Positions 18,739 through 28,478 are shown, counted from the stretch's first letter. The stretch: DNA of 64,000 nucleotides from Winogradskyella sp. (GCF_003712105.1 NZ_RHLG01000001.1:1-64000), one strand, 5' to 3'. The notes: generated by a model from the sequence alone, not told the origin. A program made the numbers and translations.

Positions 18739-19427
18739 AAATACTTCAAGAAAACATCTGCAAAAGGATCTTGCCCTACAACAGTATAATAGAATAAGGC
18801 ACCTAGCCAACCATGGAACAATCCTAGCATATAAATATTTTTAGATTTTAAATAGACATAGCCATAAAACAATGCTAAAATAAAAGTCCCTAACATTAAC
18901 CATGGATTAGGATAATGAACACTAGAAAAGAATATTGCTGTTAACAGAATAATCAAAAAAGTATTGATTTCTACGCCTTTAAGTTCTTTTAAATTACCAG
19001 CAAGTAACCCAATTGTTAAGAATTGCTGAATGCATCCCCATAAAGGATATGTGATTAATAAAGGAATAATGTGCCACGTTACATTAATAGTACCTCGCAA
19101 ATACCCAACTACTAAAAAAGCAATTATTGCAACTAGGACAAAAGGTAACATCAACTTTAAAACCTTATGAGTGTTATCTAACCTAAAACCCCAATCTTTT
19201 AATACATTTTTATCTTTCTTATAGCGATACATAACATAACTAGACCAGGTCAAAATTGCTACGATTACAAATGGTAATCGCCAATTTAAATAATCCATAA
19301 AAATGAACTTACCAACACCAGTTAGTACTACGCCAATTATTTCTATTAGTCTTACCCTATTAGAAATTGGTCTTATCAATTTTAAATCTGAAAAATCACT
19401 TAGATATTTTGTTAATCTCTGTCTCAT
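18735..19427 (-). CDS. CPBP/Abi-like integral membrane protein, catalytic glutamates not seen
   Basis: 230 residues with about seven hydrophobic helices. The second and third CPBP motifs are visible: FFSSVHYPNP and HGWLGALFYY. The first motif, normally EExxxR and carrying the catalytic glutamates, is replaced by CIQQFLTIGL. CPBP proteins are intramembrane glutamic proteases related to Rce1; without the glutamate pair this copy is probably not an active protease and may bind a substrate or partner. It is downstream of a YiaA-like gene on the same strand, with a hairpin between them. Confidence 0.7.
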   Translation of the reverse strand: MRQRLTKYLSDFSDLKLIRPISNRVRLIEIIGVVLTGVGKFIFMDYLNWRLPFVIVAILTWSSYVMYRYKKDKNVLKDWGFRLDNTHKVLKLMLPFVLVAIIAFLVVGYLRGTINVTWHIIPLLITYPLWGCIQQFLTIGLLAGNLKELKGVEINTFLIILLTAIFFSSVHYPNPWLMLGTFILALFYGYVYLKSKNIYMLGLFHGWLGALFYYTVVGQDPFADVFLKYF

Positions 19428-19439
19428 AACTTTTGGTTT

Positions 19440-19476
19440 AAAACCCCAGAATCATGAATGACTCTGAGGTTTTAGG
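19440..19476 (-). terminator. Hairpin downstream of the YiaA-like gene
   Basis: Imperfect inverted repeat that pairs fully on the minus-strand transcript if G-U pairs are allowed (AAACCTCAGAGTCA against TGATTCTGGGGTTT), followed by TTTTAAA. A plausible terminator for the gene at 19507-19989. Confidence 0.6.
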
Positions 19477-19506
19477 TTACATGCAAACCAATCATTAAAA
19501 CTAATT

Positions 19507-19989
19507 TTAATTGTCTTTAGATTGTGCTCTATTGTCAATGTATGCAACATCTCTAGTGTTTTTCTGAACAGCTATAGCTCCAAAAAGACTTAGTGTAAAT
19601 GACATAGCGTAAAATCCTTTTTCGCTTAATTCTATGTCGGCATGCCATAGGCCTATAACCAATAATAAAATTGAAATTATTGTTGTAAACCAGCTAATAC
19701 TATGATACATGTTCGTTACCTGAATATCCTCGAGTTTATCTCTTACAGCCTTTTGAACAGATATTACAGAGAAGAGTCCAAAGAGTAATATTGTAAAATA
19801 ATATCCCTTCTCATTGAGTTCCATATAGGCATTCCATAACCCAATGCAATAAGATACCACACCAATAAATACCGCAGCCCAAGATGCACCAATAAATGCA
19901 GGAGTAGGTTTTTGATCATAAATTTTTTTCTCTTTCTTTTTTGTTTTAGTATTCTCTTCTTTTAGAGATACTGTTGTTTGATAATTCAT
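19507..19989 (-). CDS. YiaA/YiaB two-helix-domain inner-membrane protein
   Basis: 160 residues. Two copies of the YiaAB two-helix unit are seen: PTPAFIGASWAAVFIGVVSY with NEKGYYFTILLFGLFSVISV (about 29-85), and a second with WHADIELSEKGFYAMSFTLS (about 98-145). The internal repeat WxAxxELxEKG is clear. A charged cytoplasmic N-terminus (1-27) is rich in Lys and Glu. The family is of unknown function and sits in the inner membrane. The gene lies upstream of the CPBP-like gene. Confidence 0.85.
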   Translation of the reverse strand: MNYQTTVSLKEENTKTKKKEKKIYDQKPTPAFIGASWAAVFIGVVSYCIGLWNAYMELNEKGYYFTILLFGLFSVISVQKAVRDKLEDIQVTNMYHSISWFTTIISILLLVIGLWHADIELSEKGFYAMSFTLSLFGAIAVQKNTRDVAYIDNRAQSKDN

Positions 19990-20140
19990 AACATAGTGTT
20001 TTAATGATTACACCACAAAAATGTGCTTTAAACGATATCTATAAAAACTTAAATTGAAACAAACCTTACGATATTTTTTAAACATAAAAATTAAATACTC
20101 CATTTATACTTATATTTAACATATAAAAACTTATGATTAA

Positions 20141-21622
20141 ATGTTAAATATTAATTCCATAATAAACAGTTTTAATATCAACGAGCAGCAAAAGTTTATT
20201 AGTTACTTAAAGCAGAAAAACAAAAGAAAAGACACTAAAAACATTCAGTTGTTTGCGTTATTAGCACAAGGCGAAACTAATTCTGAAGTTATTTGCAATA
20301 AACTTTACAGTGGCGATAACAAAAATGCATATCACGCCTTACGTAAACGCTTAGTTGACGCTTTAATAGATTACACTGCTAACAAAAATTTAGCAGATGA
20401 GAATTCTGTTGACATGAAAATAATTAAGTATCTCTTGGCATCACGCACCTTTTTACTTCAAAAAAATTATGAGCTAGCTTATAAACTCCTAGATAGAGCA
20501 GAACACTTAGCAGATGAACATTCATTATTTCCAATACTTAATGAGATTTACCATACTAAAATTCAGTACGCACCAGATTATCCCACAATAGATTTAAACT
20601 TGTTGATTAAGAAACAAATCGAAAATCAAAAAAGACATCAACTTGAAGATCAGTTAAACATATTGTATTCAAAATTAAAACTGGCTTTGAATACAATTAA
20701 CTACAAAGCACAAGACTTAGATTTTGAAACCGTATTAAATAAAAGCCTTAACGATATTAACTTAAAACTAGATGAATCTTTATCCTTTAAATCTCTATAC
20801 CAAATTTTAGCCGTAAGTAATATTTCGGCTTTTGTAACCACTAAATATTACGAAATTGAGCCGTTTGTATTAAAGAGCTATGATATAGTAAAGCGCAAAA
20901 AAGAAACAGACAAACAATTATTTTATCAAATCCATATTGTATATATAATTGCTAATACATTGTTTAGAAACAGAAAATTTAGCGCATCATTAAACTATAT
21001 TGATGAGATGGAGCAACTTATGCGTTCTAAAAAAGAGGTGCATTATAATGATTTTGTTTTAAAGCACACCTTAGTAAAAGCACTAAACCTTAATTATAAT
21101 AATAGTCCCGATAAAGCCATATCCCTTGTTGAATTAATCATCAACAAAAAGCATAACGATATTGAAGCCATACTTGATTTACACCTAAGCTTACTTATGT
21201 TTTATTTTCAGCAAGAAAATTATAAAAAGGCTAAATCTATATTAGCTAAGTTTTACCACACAGATCAATGGTACATTGAAAAAGCAGGTATAGATTGGAT
21301 TTTGAAGAAAAATATAGCAGAATTACTACTATATATTGAACTTAAAGAAGAAAATTTATTCTATTCTAGATTGCGAAGTTTCAAAAAACGATATAAGAAA
21401 TATCTCGCCGACAACAATAAAATGCAAGTTTTAGATTTTTTAAAAATTGCTGAAATGGTGTATTTAAATATCGATAATAAGGCAGAACTTGGAAAGCTTA
21501 AAATAATGAAACAACTCAATAACAGAAACAATGACATTTTTGTTACCAGCATCTATGCATGGTTAAAAAGCAAACAAGAAAACACACCACTTTACCAAAC
21601 TACATTGCGCCTGCTTAAATAA
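20141..21622 (+). CDS. Hypothetical all-helical protein, TPR-like
   Basis: 493 residues without signal peptide or membrane helix, so probably cytoplasmic. Nearly the whole sequence reads as amphipathic helices in pairs (for example NYELAYKLLDRAEHLADEHS, RKFSASLNYIDEMEQLM, ENYKKAKSILAKFYHTDQWY), consistent with a TPR-like solenoid. The N-terminal 70 residues (ISYLKQKNKRKDTKN; NAYHALRKRLVDALIDYT) resemble a compact helical start found in other Bacteroidetes hypothetical proteins. It has no operon partner: the next gene lies 147 bases downstream. I do not recognise a function. Confidence 0.55.
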   Translation: MLNINSIINSFNINEQQKFISYLKQKNKRKDTKNIQLFALLAQGETNSEVICNKLYSGDNKNAYHALRKRLVDALIDYTANKNLADENSVDMKIIKYLLASRTFLLQKNYELAYKLLDRAEHLADEHSLFPILNEIYHTKIQYAPDYPTIDLNLLIKKQIENQKRHQLEDQLNILYSKLKLALNTINYKAQDLDFETVLNKSLNDINLKLDESLSFKSLYQILAVSNISAFVTTKYYEIEPFVLKSYDIVKRKKETDKQLFYQIHIVYIIANTLFRNRKFSASLNYIDEMEQLMRSKKEVHYNDFVLKHTLVKALNLNYNNSPDKAISLVELIINKKHNDIEAILDLHLSLLMFYFQQENYKKAKSILAKFYHTDQWYIEKAGIDWILKKNIAELLLYIELKEENLFYSRLRSFKKRYKKYLADNNKMQVLDFLKIAEMVYLNIDNKAELGKLKIMKQLNNRNNDIFVTSIYAWLKSKQENTPLYQTTLRLLK

Positions 21623-21768
21623 TGTTAATTCCAAAACTTATGTTAAAAAAAGTAGTATTTTTAAACGCTTTATACTTTATCAAGTCTTACAAGAGAATTT
21701 AGATAAGCGTGAATGATTTTAAATTTAAAACCATTCCCATCAATTAAAAAACTATAAAAATTTAGAAC

Positions 21769-22200
21769 ATGAAAAAATTATTGATTTTAGCCTTGAGTTT
21801 ATATACGCTTGGAGGTTTTGCACAAGAAAAAAGTGAAGAGAAGAAAAAAACGTTAATGGAACGGTTAACAAAAAACCCTAAATCACCTGAACAGCGTGCC
21901 GAAGTAGCAACAAAACATCTTACTCTAAAATTAGACTTGACCAAGGATCAACAATCCAAAGTTCAAGAGCTATTATCAGCTGCATATACTGAAGGTAAAA
22001 ATAAAATGGATGCTAAAAAGAGTAAAGGAAAGGAATTGACTGAAGCTGAACGCCATAATATGCAAGTTGAAAGACTTGATGCCCAAATTGCGTTAAAAGA
22101 AAAAATGAAAGGCATTCTAAACGCGGAGCAATATGCTAAATACTCAGAGATGATGGATCGAAAAATGAAGCGAAGAAAACAACGCAGAAAAAGAAGGTAA
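21769..22200 (+). CDS. Small secreted Spy/CpxP-like helical protein
   Basis: 143 residues. A signal peptide (1-18, ending GGFAQ) is followed by helices with a LTxxQ-like motif, LDLTKDQQSKVQELL, and a second ILNAEQYAKYSEMMDRKM. This is the pattern of Spy/CpxP-type periplasmic chaperones and their many Bacteroidetes relatives. The tail is strongly basic (KMKRRKQRRKRR). It ends at a strong terminator shared with the convergent hemL gene. Confidence 0.7.
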   Translation: MKKLLILALSLYTLGGFAQEKSEEKKKTLMERLTKNPKSPEQRAEVATKHLTLKLDLTKDQQSKVQELLSAAYTEGKNKMDAKKSKGKELTEAERHNMQVERLDAQIALKEKMKGILNAEQYAKYSEMMDRKMKRRKQRRKRR

Positions 22201-22211
22201 TTCTTATAAAG

Positions 22212-22239
22212 AAAAAGAGCGCTCTTAGCGCTCTTTTTT
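22212..22239. terminator. Bidirectional terminator between the Spy-like gene and hemL
   Basis: 12-base arms (22212-22223 and 22227-22238, arm AAAAAGAGCGCT) with a three-base loop and T-run. The right end overlaps the hemL stop codon at 22238. Confidence 0.92.
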
Positions 22240-23527
22240 AGTTTTGTATCCTTGCAAACTCTTCAACTGCCGAGATAGTTTCATCCAAATCTTTATATGA
22301 TAACGCATCGGTTATAAACCAGGTTTCAAATGCACTCGGTGCAATATATATTCCTTTTTTGAGCATATGATGAAAAAATGCTTTAAACGTATCATTGTTA
22401 CCATTTGCCGCAGTTTTAAAATCATAAACAGGATGTTCGTCAAAATGAACAGAAATCATTGATCCAACTCTATTAATAGTATGCTTAACTTGAAATTTAT
22501 GTAACGCATCAGCAATCCCCAAATGAAGATATTTGGTTTTCTCACTTAACCTATTAAACAACTCTAAGTCCTCATTAATTGCTTTTAACATAGCTAAACC
22601 AGCAGCCATTGCTAATGGGTTACCGCTTAAAGTTCCTGCTTGATATACAGGTCCTAAAGGCGCAAGATGATTCATAATTTCATCTCTTGCAGCAAATGCA
22701 CCTACAGGTAATCCACCACCAACAACCTTACCGAAGCAAACTATATCTGCATTGATAGTGTATAACTCTTGTGCACCACCTTTTGCCAATCTAAAACCAG
22801 TCATTACCTCATCAAAAATAAGTAAGATATTGTTTTCATAACACAACATCCTAAGGCCTTCCAAAAATCCTTCTTTAGGTGGAATACATCCCATATTACC
22901 AGCAACAGGCTCTATAATTATAGCAGCAATTTCATTTTCGTTAGCAGCAATTAGATCTTTTACATCTTCTAGATTGTTATAGTCTGCCAACAAGGTATCC
23001 TTTGCTGTACCCTGAGTAACACCTGGGCTATTTGGCGTACCAAATGTAGCACCACCACTACCCGCTGCAATTAAAAATGCATCACTATGTCCATGATAAC
23101 AGCCCGAAAATTTTATAATCTTGTCTTTACCTGTATAACCACGTGCTAACCTAATAGCACTCATACATGCTTCAGTACCAGAATTAACAAATCGAATTTT
23201 ATCGATATTTGGAACCATAGACACTGCTAGTTCTGCAATCTCTGTTTCAATCACTGTTGGCATACCAAATGAAGTCCCTGATTCAGCTTTTGTCTTCACT
23301 GCATTTACAACTGCTTCATAAGCATGTCCAAGTAACATTGGCCCCCAAGAGTTTATGTAATCAATAAAACGATTTCCATCTTCATCATAGACATAAGCAC
23401 CTTTGGCAGACTTGGCAAAAATTGGAGTGCCTCCTACGCCTTTAAATGCTCTTACGGGAGAATTTACACCTCCTGGAATTACAGTTTGTGCTTCTTTAAA
23501 AAGCGCACTACTTCTTTGGTATAGCAT
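22238..23527 (-). CDS. hemL: Glutamate-1-semialdehyde 2,1-aminomutase
   Basis: 429 residues, full length. HemL converts glutamate-1-semialdehyde to 5-aminolevulinate, the committed step of the C5 route to haem. The PLP lysine is Lys267 in [32 protein letters not shown] and FDEVMTGFR are also present. The start ATG overlaps by one base the stop of a glucosaminidase gene, which itself abuts a PLP deaminase gene, so the three are probably one transcript read leftwards. A shared terminator lies at its 3' end. Confidence 0.97.
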   Translation of the reverse strand: MLYQRSSALFKEAQTVIPGGVNSPVRAFKGVGGTPIFAKSAKGAYVYDEDGNRFIDYINSWGPMLLGHAYEAVVNAVKTKAESGTSFGMPTVIETEIAELAVSMVPNIDKIRFVNSGTEACMSAIRLARGYTGKDKIIKFSGCYHGHSDAFLIAAGSGGATFGTPNSPGVTQGTAKDTLLADYNNLEDVKDLIAANENEIAAIIIEPVAGNMGCIPPKEGFLEGLRMLCYENNILLIFDEVMTGFRLAKGGAQELYTINADIVCFGKVVGGGLPVGAFAARDEIMNHLAPLGPVYQAGTLSGNPLAMAAGLAMLKAINEDLELFNRLSEKTKYLHLGIADALHKFQVKHTINRVGSMISVHFDEHPVYDFKTAANGNNDTFKAFFHHMLKKGIYIAPSAFETWFITDALSYKDLDETISAVEEFARIQN

Positions 23528-24339
23528 TAATTATTAGATTTTATTAGAAGTACTTGACCTAGAGATAAAGTATTAGAATTAAGATTATTAGTAGACTTAA
23601 TCGTGTCGACTGCTAAGCCATATCTTTTACTCAAAGAATATAAGGTATCCCCTTTTACTACTATATGTTTTATAGCAGTTACTTCAGTATCAACTTTAAC
23701 ATCAGTTTTAGCACCTAGAACTTGCTGGTCGTACTTATAGAGCTCGTAGCGTTCAATAAGACTAATCAACTTTTGAGGATATTTTCTATCCGTAGCATAT
23801 CCTGCAACTTTTAAGCCTCTTGCCCATCCTTTATAATCCGTTGGTTTCAGCTTAAACAGACCTGCATAGCGTTTTCTTCCAGTTAAAAATTCCGAATGAT
23901 CTTTGTAAGATGTTGCTGCAGCTTTGTATTTTCTGAAACATTCTTGCCTACGGTCGTCATCATGGTAAATCTTCTGGCCTTTCCATCCATGACATTTAAT
24001 TCCAAAATGATTATTTGCTTCTTTAGCCAATCGTCCATTTCCCGAACCCGATTCTAAAATGCCTTGAGCAAGCGTAATACTAGCAGGTATTTTTGATGTT
24101 CGCATTTCATCCATTGCAATTGCTGCATAAGTATCGATGTAATTATCTACTGAAGTTCGTTTCTTTACTGGTTTTTCTTTAGGTTTCGAAGTTGGTTCTG
24201 GAGTCTTTTCTGTTTCCTTTTTAACAGCTTCGATTTCAGTCTTTTCTTTTGAGTTCTTTTTTTTGGTAACCACACCCTTTTTAGGACCACATCCTAGAAT
24301 AAAACATGAAATTATTACGATAAGAATTCTAATTTTCAT
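23527..24339 (-). CDS. Glucosaminidase (FlgJ/Bax-type) lipoprotein with a LysM domain
   Basis: 270 residues. A lipoprotein signal (Cys17 in FILGCGPKK) is followed by a Lys/Glu/Pro-rich linker (20-60), a glucosaminidase domain (about 65-205) with [19 protein letters not shown] (catalytic Glu96), [14 protein letters not shown] and the [19 protein letters not shown] region, then one LysM domain (about 224-268, [16 protein letters not shown]). The enzyme cuts between N-acetylglucosamine and N-acetylmuramic acid in peptidoglycan. It sits between hemL and an ACC-deaminase-like gene with one-base overlaps. Confidence 0.93.
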   Translation of the reverse strand: MKIRILIVIISCFILGCGPKKGVVTKKKNSKEKTEIEAVKKETEKTPEPTSKPKEKPVKKRTSVDNYIDTYAAIAMDEMRTSKIPASITLAQGILESGSGNGRLAKEANNHFGIKCHGWKGQKIYHDDDRRQECFRKYKAAATSYKDHSEFLTGRKRYAGLFKLKPTDYKGWARGLKVAGYATDRKYPQKLISLIERYELYKYDQQVLGAKTDVKVDTEVTAIKHIVVKGDTLYSLSKRYGLAVDTIKSTNNLNSNTLSLGQVLLIKSNN

Positions 24340-25238
24340 TACACCTTAATTTGGGGCATTGATTTGGCTTTCAGTCTTTGGTTCATTCCTAAAATTCCTT
24401 GCAAACCACCTGTGTGAATTGCAAGTATTTTTGAGTTTTCTTCAAATTGGTTTAAGGCAATCATATCCAAAATTCCAAACATCATTTTCCCTGTATAAAT
24501 AGGGTCTAATGAAATATTATACATTGACTTAAAATCATTAATAAACGTAATTAATTCAGTATTTATTTTTGCGTAACCTCCAAAATTATAACCCGGAATT
24601 AACTGCCAATTAGTTTTAGTTGCAAATTTAGTGATTTCTTTACTCAAAAAGGCGCCTTTAAGTGCAGGAAAACCTAATATTTTTTGATGTGTTTCCGATG
24701 CATTTATAATACCAGAAATAGTTCCTCCAGTTCCAACTGATGTGCATATATAATTGAACTTTTTGGTGCTATCATCCAAAATATCTTCACATCCTTTAAC
24801 AGCTAATGTATTTGTACCACCTTCAGGGATTAGATAAAAATCACCATACTTTTCATATAATTGATTAAGGATATCGGGATCCTCCTTTTTTCTATAAGCT
24901 TCACGTGACATAAAATAAAATATCATACCACATTCTTGAGCAAAACTTAACGTAGGGTTAGTTGAAATCTTGGACTTTAATTCTTCTCCTCTAATAACCC
25001 CAATGGTTCTAAGTCCATTTAACTTTCCCGCATAAGCTGAAGCCGCAATATGATTAGAAAAGGCCCCTCCAAAGGTCAATAATGTATCTTTTCCTTTTTG
25101 CTTTGCTTCCTGTAAATTATACTTTAATTTTCTATACTTATTTCCTGAAATATGAGGATGAAGTAAATCTTCACGCTTTATATAAAGCTGAATATTAGCA
25201 TCGTTTTTAATATGAATTTCCTCTAGTGGCGATGTCAT
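24339..25238 (-). CDS. PLP-dependent ACC deaminase / D-cysteine desulfhydrase-family protein
   Basis: 299 residues. The PLP lysine is Lys34 in SGNKYRKLKY, and the neighbouring serine motif is GGAFSNHIAASA (Ser61). SVGTGGTISGI is the phosphate-binding loop. Members act as 1-aminocyclopropane-1-carboxylate deaminases or D-cysteine desulfhydrases; which one this is cannot be told from sequence alone, and D-cysteine desulfhydrase is the commoner activity in non-plant-associated bacteria. It abuts the glucosaminidase gene by one base and follows a small membrane-protein gene by six bases. Confidence 0.87.
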   Translation of the reverse strand: MTSPLEEIHIKNDANIQLYIKREDLLHPHISGNKYRKLKYNLQEAKQKGKDTLLTFGGAFSNHIAASAYAGKLNGLRTIGVIRGEELKSKISTNPTLSFAQECGMIFYFMSREAYRKKEDPDILNQLYEKYGDFYLIPEGGTNTLAVKGCEDILDDSTKKFNYICTSVGTGGTISGIINASETHQKILGFPALKGAFLSKEITKFATKTNWQLIPGYNFGGYAKINTELITFINDFKSMYNISLDPIYTGKMMFGILDMIALNQFEENSKILAIHTGGLQGILGMNQRLKAKSMPQIKV

Positions 25239-25244
25239 TGAAAA

Positions 25245-25568
25245 TCAAAAATAATGGATAAAATTCCAAAACGGACGTTTCTTTAAAAACTTTAAGTCAG
25301 AGTCATTCTCATAAGCTTCACGTTCAAAAGAAATGGCTCTATAAGCAGCTTGCCAATTTCTTAACTTGATAAACCGAAAAATAAATTCGAAAAAATAAAC
25401 CACATAAAATGGTATTACCAATAACTCTAATTGTTGGCGCAGATGAATTTTTTCATGATTCAGAAGCACTTGATTTTGTCTTAATTCCTTTCTATTTAAA
25501 AAAATAAAAGGAAACACTGTCAAACCAAAATAACCCTTAGGAACAATATATTTTGAAATAATTACCAT
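25245..25568 (-). CDS. Small membrane protein with an HExxH motif
   Basis: 107 residues. HEKIH (about residues 38-42) follows NQVLLN and is followed by a hydrophobic helix (LLVIPFYVVYFFEFIF) and later FEREAYEND, which could supply a third ligand. This resembles the gate-keeper half of M56/M48-type membrane peptidases but is much shorter. The family is common as 'hypothetical' in Bacteroidetes. It is the first gene of the leftward run ending in hemL. Protease activity is unproven. Confidence 0.6.
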   Translation of the reverse strand: MVIISKYIVPKGYFGLTVFPFIFLNRKELRQNQVLLNHEKIHLRQQLELLVIPFYVVYFFEFIFRFIKLRNWQAAYRAISFEREAYENDSDLKFLKKRPFWNFIHYF

Positions 25569-25603
25569 ACTACAAGATATTCAAAAATCAATCCAAAATC
25601 AGT

Positions 25604-25611
25604 TATCTTTG
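25604..25611 (+). promoter_or_regulatory. -7 promoter element (TATCTTTG) for the DUF5522-hutU pair
   Basis: TATCTTTG ends seven bases before the ATG at 25618, so the transcript would be nearly leaderless. No clear -33 TTTG is seen. Confidence 0.5.
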
Positions 25612-25617
25612 TTAAGT

Positions 25618-25779
25618 ATGAAGAAATATGTCCCGATTGAAGATGGTGATTATTATTTAACACCTGAAGGATATCGTTGTTTTACCGAACAATATCATCT
25701 AAAACGAGGATACTGCTGTGAAAGTGGTTGCAGACATTGTCCATATGGTTTTAATAAAAAAAAGCAAAACACAAACTAA
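25618..25779 (+). CDS. DUF5522-type small cysteine-rich protein
   Basis: 53 residues from ATG at 25618 to TAA at 25779. The sequence contains YYLTPEGYRCFTEQYHLKRG followed by CCESGCRHCPYGF, a compact set of four cysteines with the CRHCPYGF ending typical of DUF5522. The cysteines may bind metal. Its stop overlaps the hutU ATG by one base (TAATG), so the two are translationally coupled. Function unknown. Confidence 0.88.
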   Translation: MKKYVPIEDGDYYLTPEGYRCFTEQYHLKRGYCCESGCRHCPYGFNKKKQNTN

Positions 25780-27797
25780 TGCAAATTACGAGCTTGTCAT
25801 TTAAGGAGCAGATTTTAGAAGGAATTCCTGATGAACTTCCACAACCTAAGCCTTATGAGGATGCCATAAATCATGCCCCAATAAGAAAAGATATTCTTTC
25901 CCTAGAAGAGAAAAAACTTGCACTCAGTAATGCCTTGCGTTATTTTGACAAAAAGCATCATAGTATCTTAATAGAAGAGTTTAAAAATGAGCTCGAAACC
26001 TATGGTCGTATTTACATGTATCGGTTTAGGCCTGATTACAAAATGTATGCGAGACCAATAGAAGACTATCCTGCAAAATCTAAGCAAGCTGCAGCAATAA
26101 TGTTGATGATTCAGAATAACTTAGATTATGCTGTTGCACAACACCCTCATGAGCTAATTACTTATGGTGGTAATGGTGGTGTGTTTTCGAACTGGGCACA
26201 ATATAGACTTACCATGAAATATTTGGCCGAAATGAATGATGAACAGACGCTTGTTATGTATTCTGGACATCCAATGGGTCTATTTCCTAGCCATAAAGAC
26301 GCTCCAAGAGTTGTAGTAACTAATGGCATGATGATCCCTAATTATTCCAAACAAGATGATTGGGAAAAATTTAATGCACTTGGCGTTACCCAATATGGGC
26401 AAATGACAGCAGGTAGTTATATGTATATTGGTCCTCAAGGTATTGTACATGGTACAACTATTACCGTGCTTAATGGTTTTAGAAAAATTGGAAAATCGCC
26501 AAAAGGAAATCTTTTTGTGACTTCTGGTTTAGGTGGTATGTCTGGCGCACAACCTAAAGCAGGTAATATTGCAGGTTGTATCACCGTATGTGCCGAGGTC
26601 AATCCAAAAATTACACAAGTACGTCTAGAGCAAGGTTGGATCGACGAAAAAATATTAGACTTAGACGAGCTTGTATTGCGCGTTAAACATGCTAAAGCAA
26701 ACAAAGAGACAGTTTCTATTGCTTATTTAGGAAATATAGTAGATGTATGGGAGAAGTTTAACGAAGCAGGTATTTACATTGATTTAGGAAGTGATCAAAC
26801 ATCTCTTCATAATCCTTGGGCAGGCGGTTATTATCCTGTTGGCTTATCTTTTGAAACCTCTAATGATATGATGGCAAATGCGCCCGAAAAATTTAAAGAA
26901 AAGGTCCAAGAGAGCTTAAGACGACATGCAGATGCTATAAATAAACACACAGCAAAAGGCACTTACTTCTTTGATTATGGTAATGCATTTTTATTAGAAG
27001 CCTCACGAGCTGGTGCAGATATCATGTCTAAAAATAAAACATTAGGACGTGAATTTAAATATCCAAGTTATGTACAAGATATTATGGGACCAATGTGCTT
27101 TGATTATGGTTTTGGACCATTCCGTTGGGTGTGTGCATCAGGTAAAGCCGAAGATTTAGCCAAAACTGATGAGATCGCATGTAAAGTATTAGAAGATATT
27201 AAGCAAAACTCTCCTGAGGAAATCCAACAACAAATGTCTGACAATATTCAGTGGATTAAAGGCGCTCAAGAGAACAAACTTGTCGTCGGTTCTCAAGCAA
27301 GAATATTATATGCTGATGCAGAAGGACGACTAAAAATTGCCGAAGCTTTTAATCAAGCTATTTCAAAAGGAGAAATAGGCTATGTAGTTCTTGGCCGTGA
27401 TCACCACGATGTTTCGGGTACAGACTCACCGTATAGAGAAACTAGTAACATTTATGATGGTTCAAGATTTACTGCAGACATGGCAATCCATAATGTTATT
27501 GGTGATAGTTTTAGAGGTGCAACTTGGGTAAGTATTCACAATGGTGGTGGTGTTGGTTGGGGCGAAGTAATTAATGGTGGTTTCGGCATGGTTCTTGATG
27601 GTACTAAGGAAGCATCTAAGCGTCTGAAACAGATGTTGTTTTGGGACGTAAACAATGGAATTTCTAGACGAAGTTGGGCTAAAAATGAAGGTGCCGTTTT
27701 TGCAATAAAACGTGCTATGGAAAGTGAACCAAACCTAAAAGTTACATTGCCAAATTATGTAGATGGTGAATTATTAAAAACACTCGAACTCAAATAA
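25779..27797 (+). CDS. hutU: Urocanate hydratase
   Basis: 672 residues, about 110 longer than the Pseudomonas or Bacillus enzymes (about 555) and typical of the Bacteroidetes form. It hydrates urocanate to 4-imidazolone-5-propionate in histidine breakdown using tightly bound NAD+. Signatures: YGGNGGVFSNWAQYR, VMYSGHPMGLFPS, SGLGGMSGAQPKAG, and the C-terminal GRDHHDVSGTDSPYRETSNI and IHNGGGVGWGEVINGG. The other hut genes are not in the window. It is coupled to the DUF5522 gene and followed 10 bases later by a DUF4136 lipoprotein gene. Confidence 0.96.
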   Translation: MQITSLSFKEQILEGIPDELPQPKPYEDAINHAPIRKDILSLEEKKLALSNALRYFDKKHHSILIEEFKNELETYGRIYMYRFRPDYKMYARPIEDYPAKSKQAAAIMLMIQNNLDYAVAQHPHELITYGGNGGVFSNWAQYRLTMKYLAEMNDEQTLVMYSGHPMGLFPSHKDAPRVVVTNGMMIPNYSKQDDWEKFNALGVTQYGQMTAGSYMYIGPQGIVHGTTITVLNGFRKIGKSPKGNLFVTSGLGGMSGAQPKAGNIAGCITVCAEVNPKITQVRLEQGWIDEKILDLDELVLRVKHAKANKETVSIAYLGNIVDVWEKFNEAGIYIDLGSDQTSLHNPWAGGYYPVGLSFETSNDMMANAPEKFKEKVQESLRRHADAINKHTAKGTYFFDYGNAFLLEASRAGADIMSKNKTLGREFKYPSYVQDIMGPMCFDYGFGPFRWVCASGKAEDLAKTDEIACKVLEDIKQNSPEEIQQQMSDNIQWIKGAQENKLVVGSQARILYADAEGRLKIAEAFNQAISKGEIGYVVLGRDHHDVSGTDSPYRETSNIYDGSRFTADMAIHNVIGDSFRGATWVSIHNGGGVGWGEVINGGFGMVLDGTKEASKRLKQMLFWDVNNGISRRSWAKNEGAVFAIKRAMESEPNLKVTLPNYVDGELLKTLELK

Positions 27798-27807
27798 ATT
27801 CTACGTT

Positions 27808-28380
27808 ATGAAAAAGACTATTAAATTTTTACCGCTGCTATTAATAGCATTAGTATTAAGCTCGTGTAGCTCTGTGCGTGTGGCATCAGATTATAATAAA
27901 GACACACAATTTAATAATTACAAGACCTTTGCATTTTTCAAGCCAGGTATCGATAAAGCTGAAATCAGTGATTTAGATAAGCGAAGAATTCTAAAAGCAA
28001 TCGAAGCAGAACTTATGGCTAAAGGTATGACCAAATCTGAAAACCCTGATATGCTTGTTAGCATTTTTACAAAATCGAATCAACGTGTCGATGTATACAA
28101 TAACGCCTGGGGCGTTGGCGCTTGGGGCTGGGGTGGTTTCAACCGATGGGGTTGGGGCTGGGGCCCAGGATTTTGGGGTCAAGGTTGGGGTGGAAATAAT
28201 GTCTCTACCAGAACTGAAGGTATCTTATTTATCGACTTTATAGATACCGCAAAAAAAGAATTAATTTGGCAAGGCTCTGGAACTGGATACCTAGTAACCA
28301 AAAACGTTGATAAAAAAGAAGAACGAATTAAAAAGTTTGTCGCTAAAACCATAGAGCAATATCCTCCAACTACGAAATAA
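27808..28380 (+). CDS. DUF4136 lipoprotein
   Basis: 190 residues. A lipoprotein signal (Cys20 in LVLSSCSSVRV) precedes a DUF4136 domain (about 22-188, with VASDYNKDTQFNNYKTFAFF and the C-terminal FIDTAKKELIWQGSGTG). A Gly/Trp-rich stretch (about 97-130) is inserted in the middle and is probably a loop. It lies 10 bases after hutU, but no metabolic link to histidine breakdown is evident. A terminator follows at 28406. Confidence 0.88.
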   Translation: MKKTIKFLPLLLIALVLSSCSSVRVASDYNKDTQFNNYKTFAFFKPGIDKAEISDLDKRRILKAIEAELMAKGMTKSENPDMLVSIFTKSNQRVDVYNNAWGVGAWGWGGFNRWGWGWGPGFWGQGWGGNNVSTRTEGILFIDFIDTAKKELIWQGSGTGYLVTKNVDKKEERIKKFVAKTIEQYPPTTK

Positions 28381-28405
28381 ATAATAGTATTCACGACTAT
28401 TTCCT

Positions 28406-28439
28406 AAGAGCATTCGCACCAATTGAATGCTCTTTTTTA
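28406..28439 (+). terminator. Rho-independent terminator after the DUF4136 gene
   Basis: 10-base arms (28406-28415 and 28425-28434, arm AAGAGCATTC) and a T-run. Confidence 0.88.
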
Positions 28440-28450
28440 TTCTCACGACT

Positions 28451-28478
28451 TTTCGTATACACTAAAAGTTTATCTTTG
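28451..28478 (+). promoter_or_regulatory. Candidate promoter of the SulP transporter gene
   Basis: TATCTTTG at 28471-28478 fits the -7 consensus; TTTC at 28451-28454 is a near-match to TTTG with a 16-base spacer. The ATG is at 28502. Confidence 0.55.

Noticed and set aside
28090-28200. Tandem repeat in the DUF4136 gene
   Set aside because: It is a Gly/Trp-rich loop with irregular codons, not a regular repeat array.
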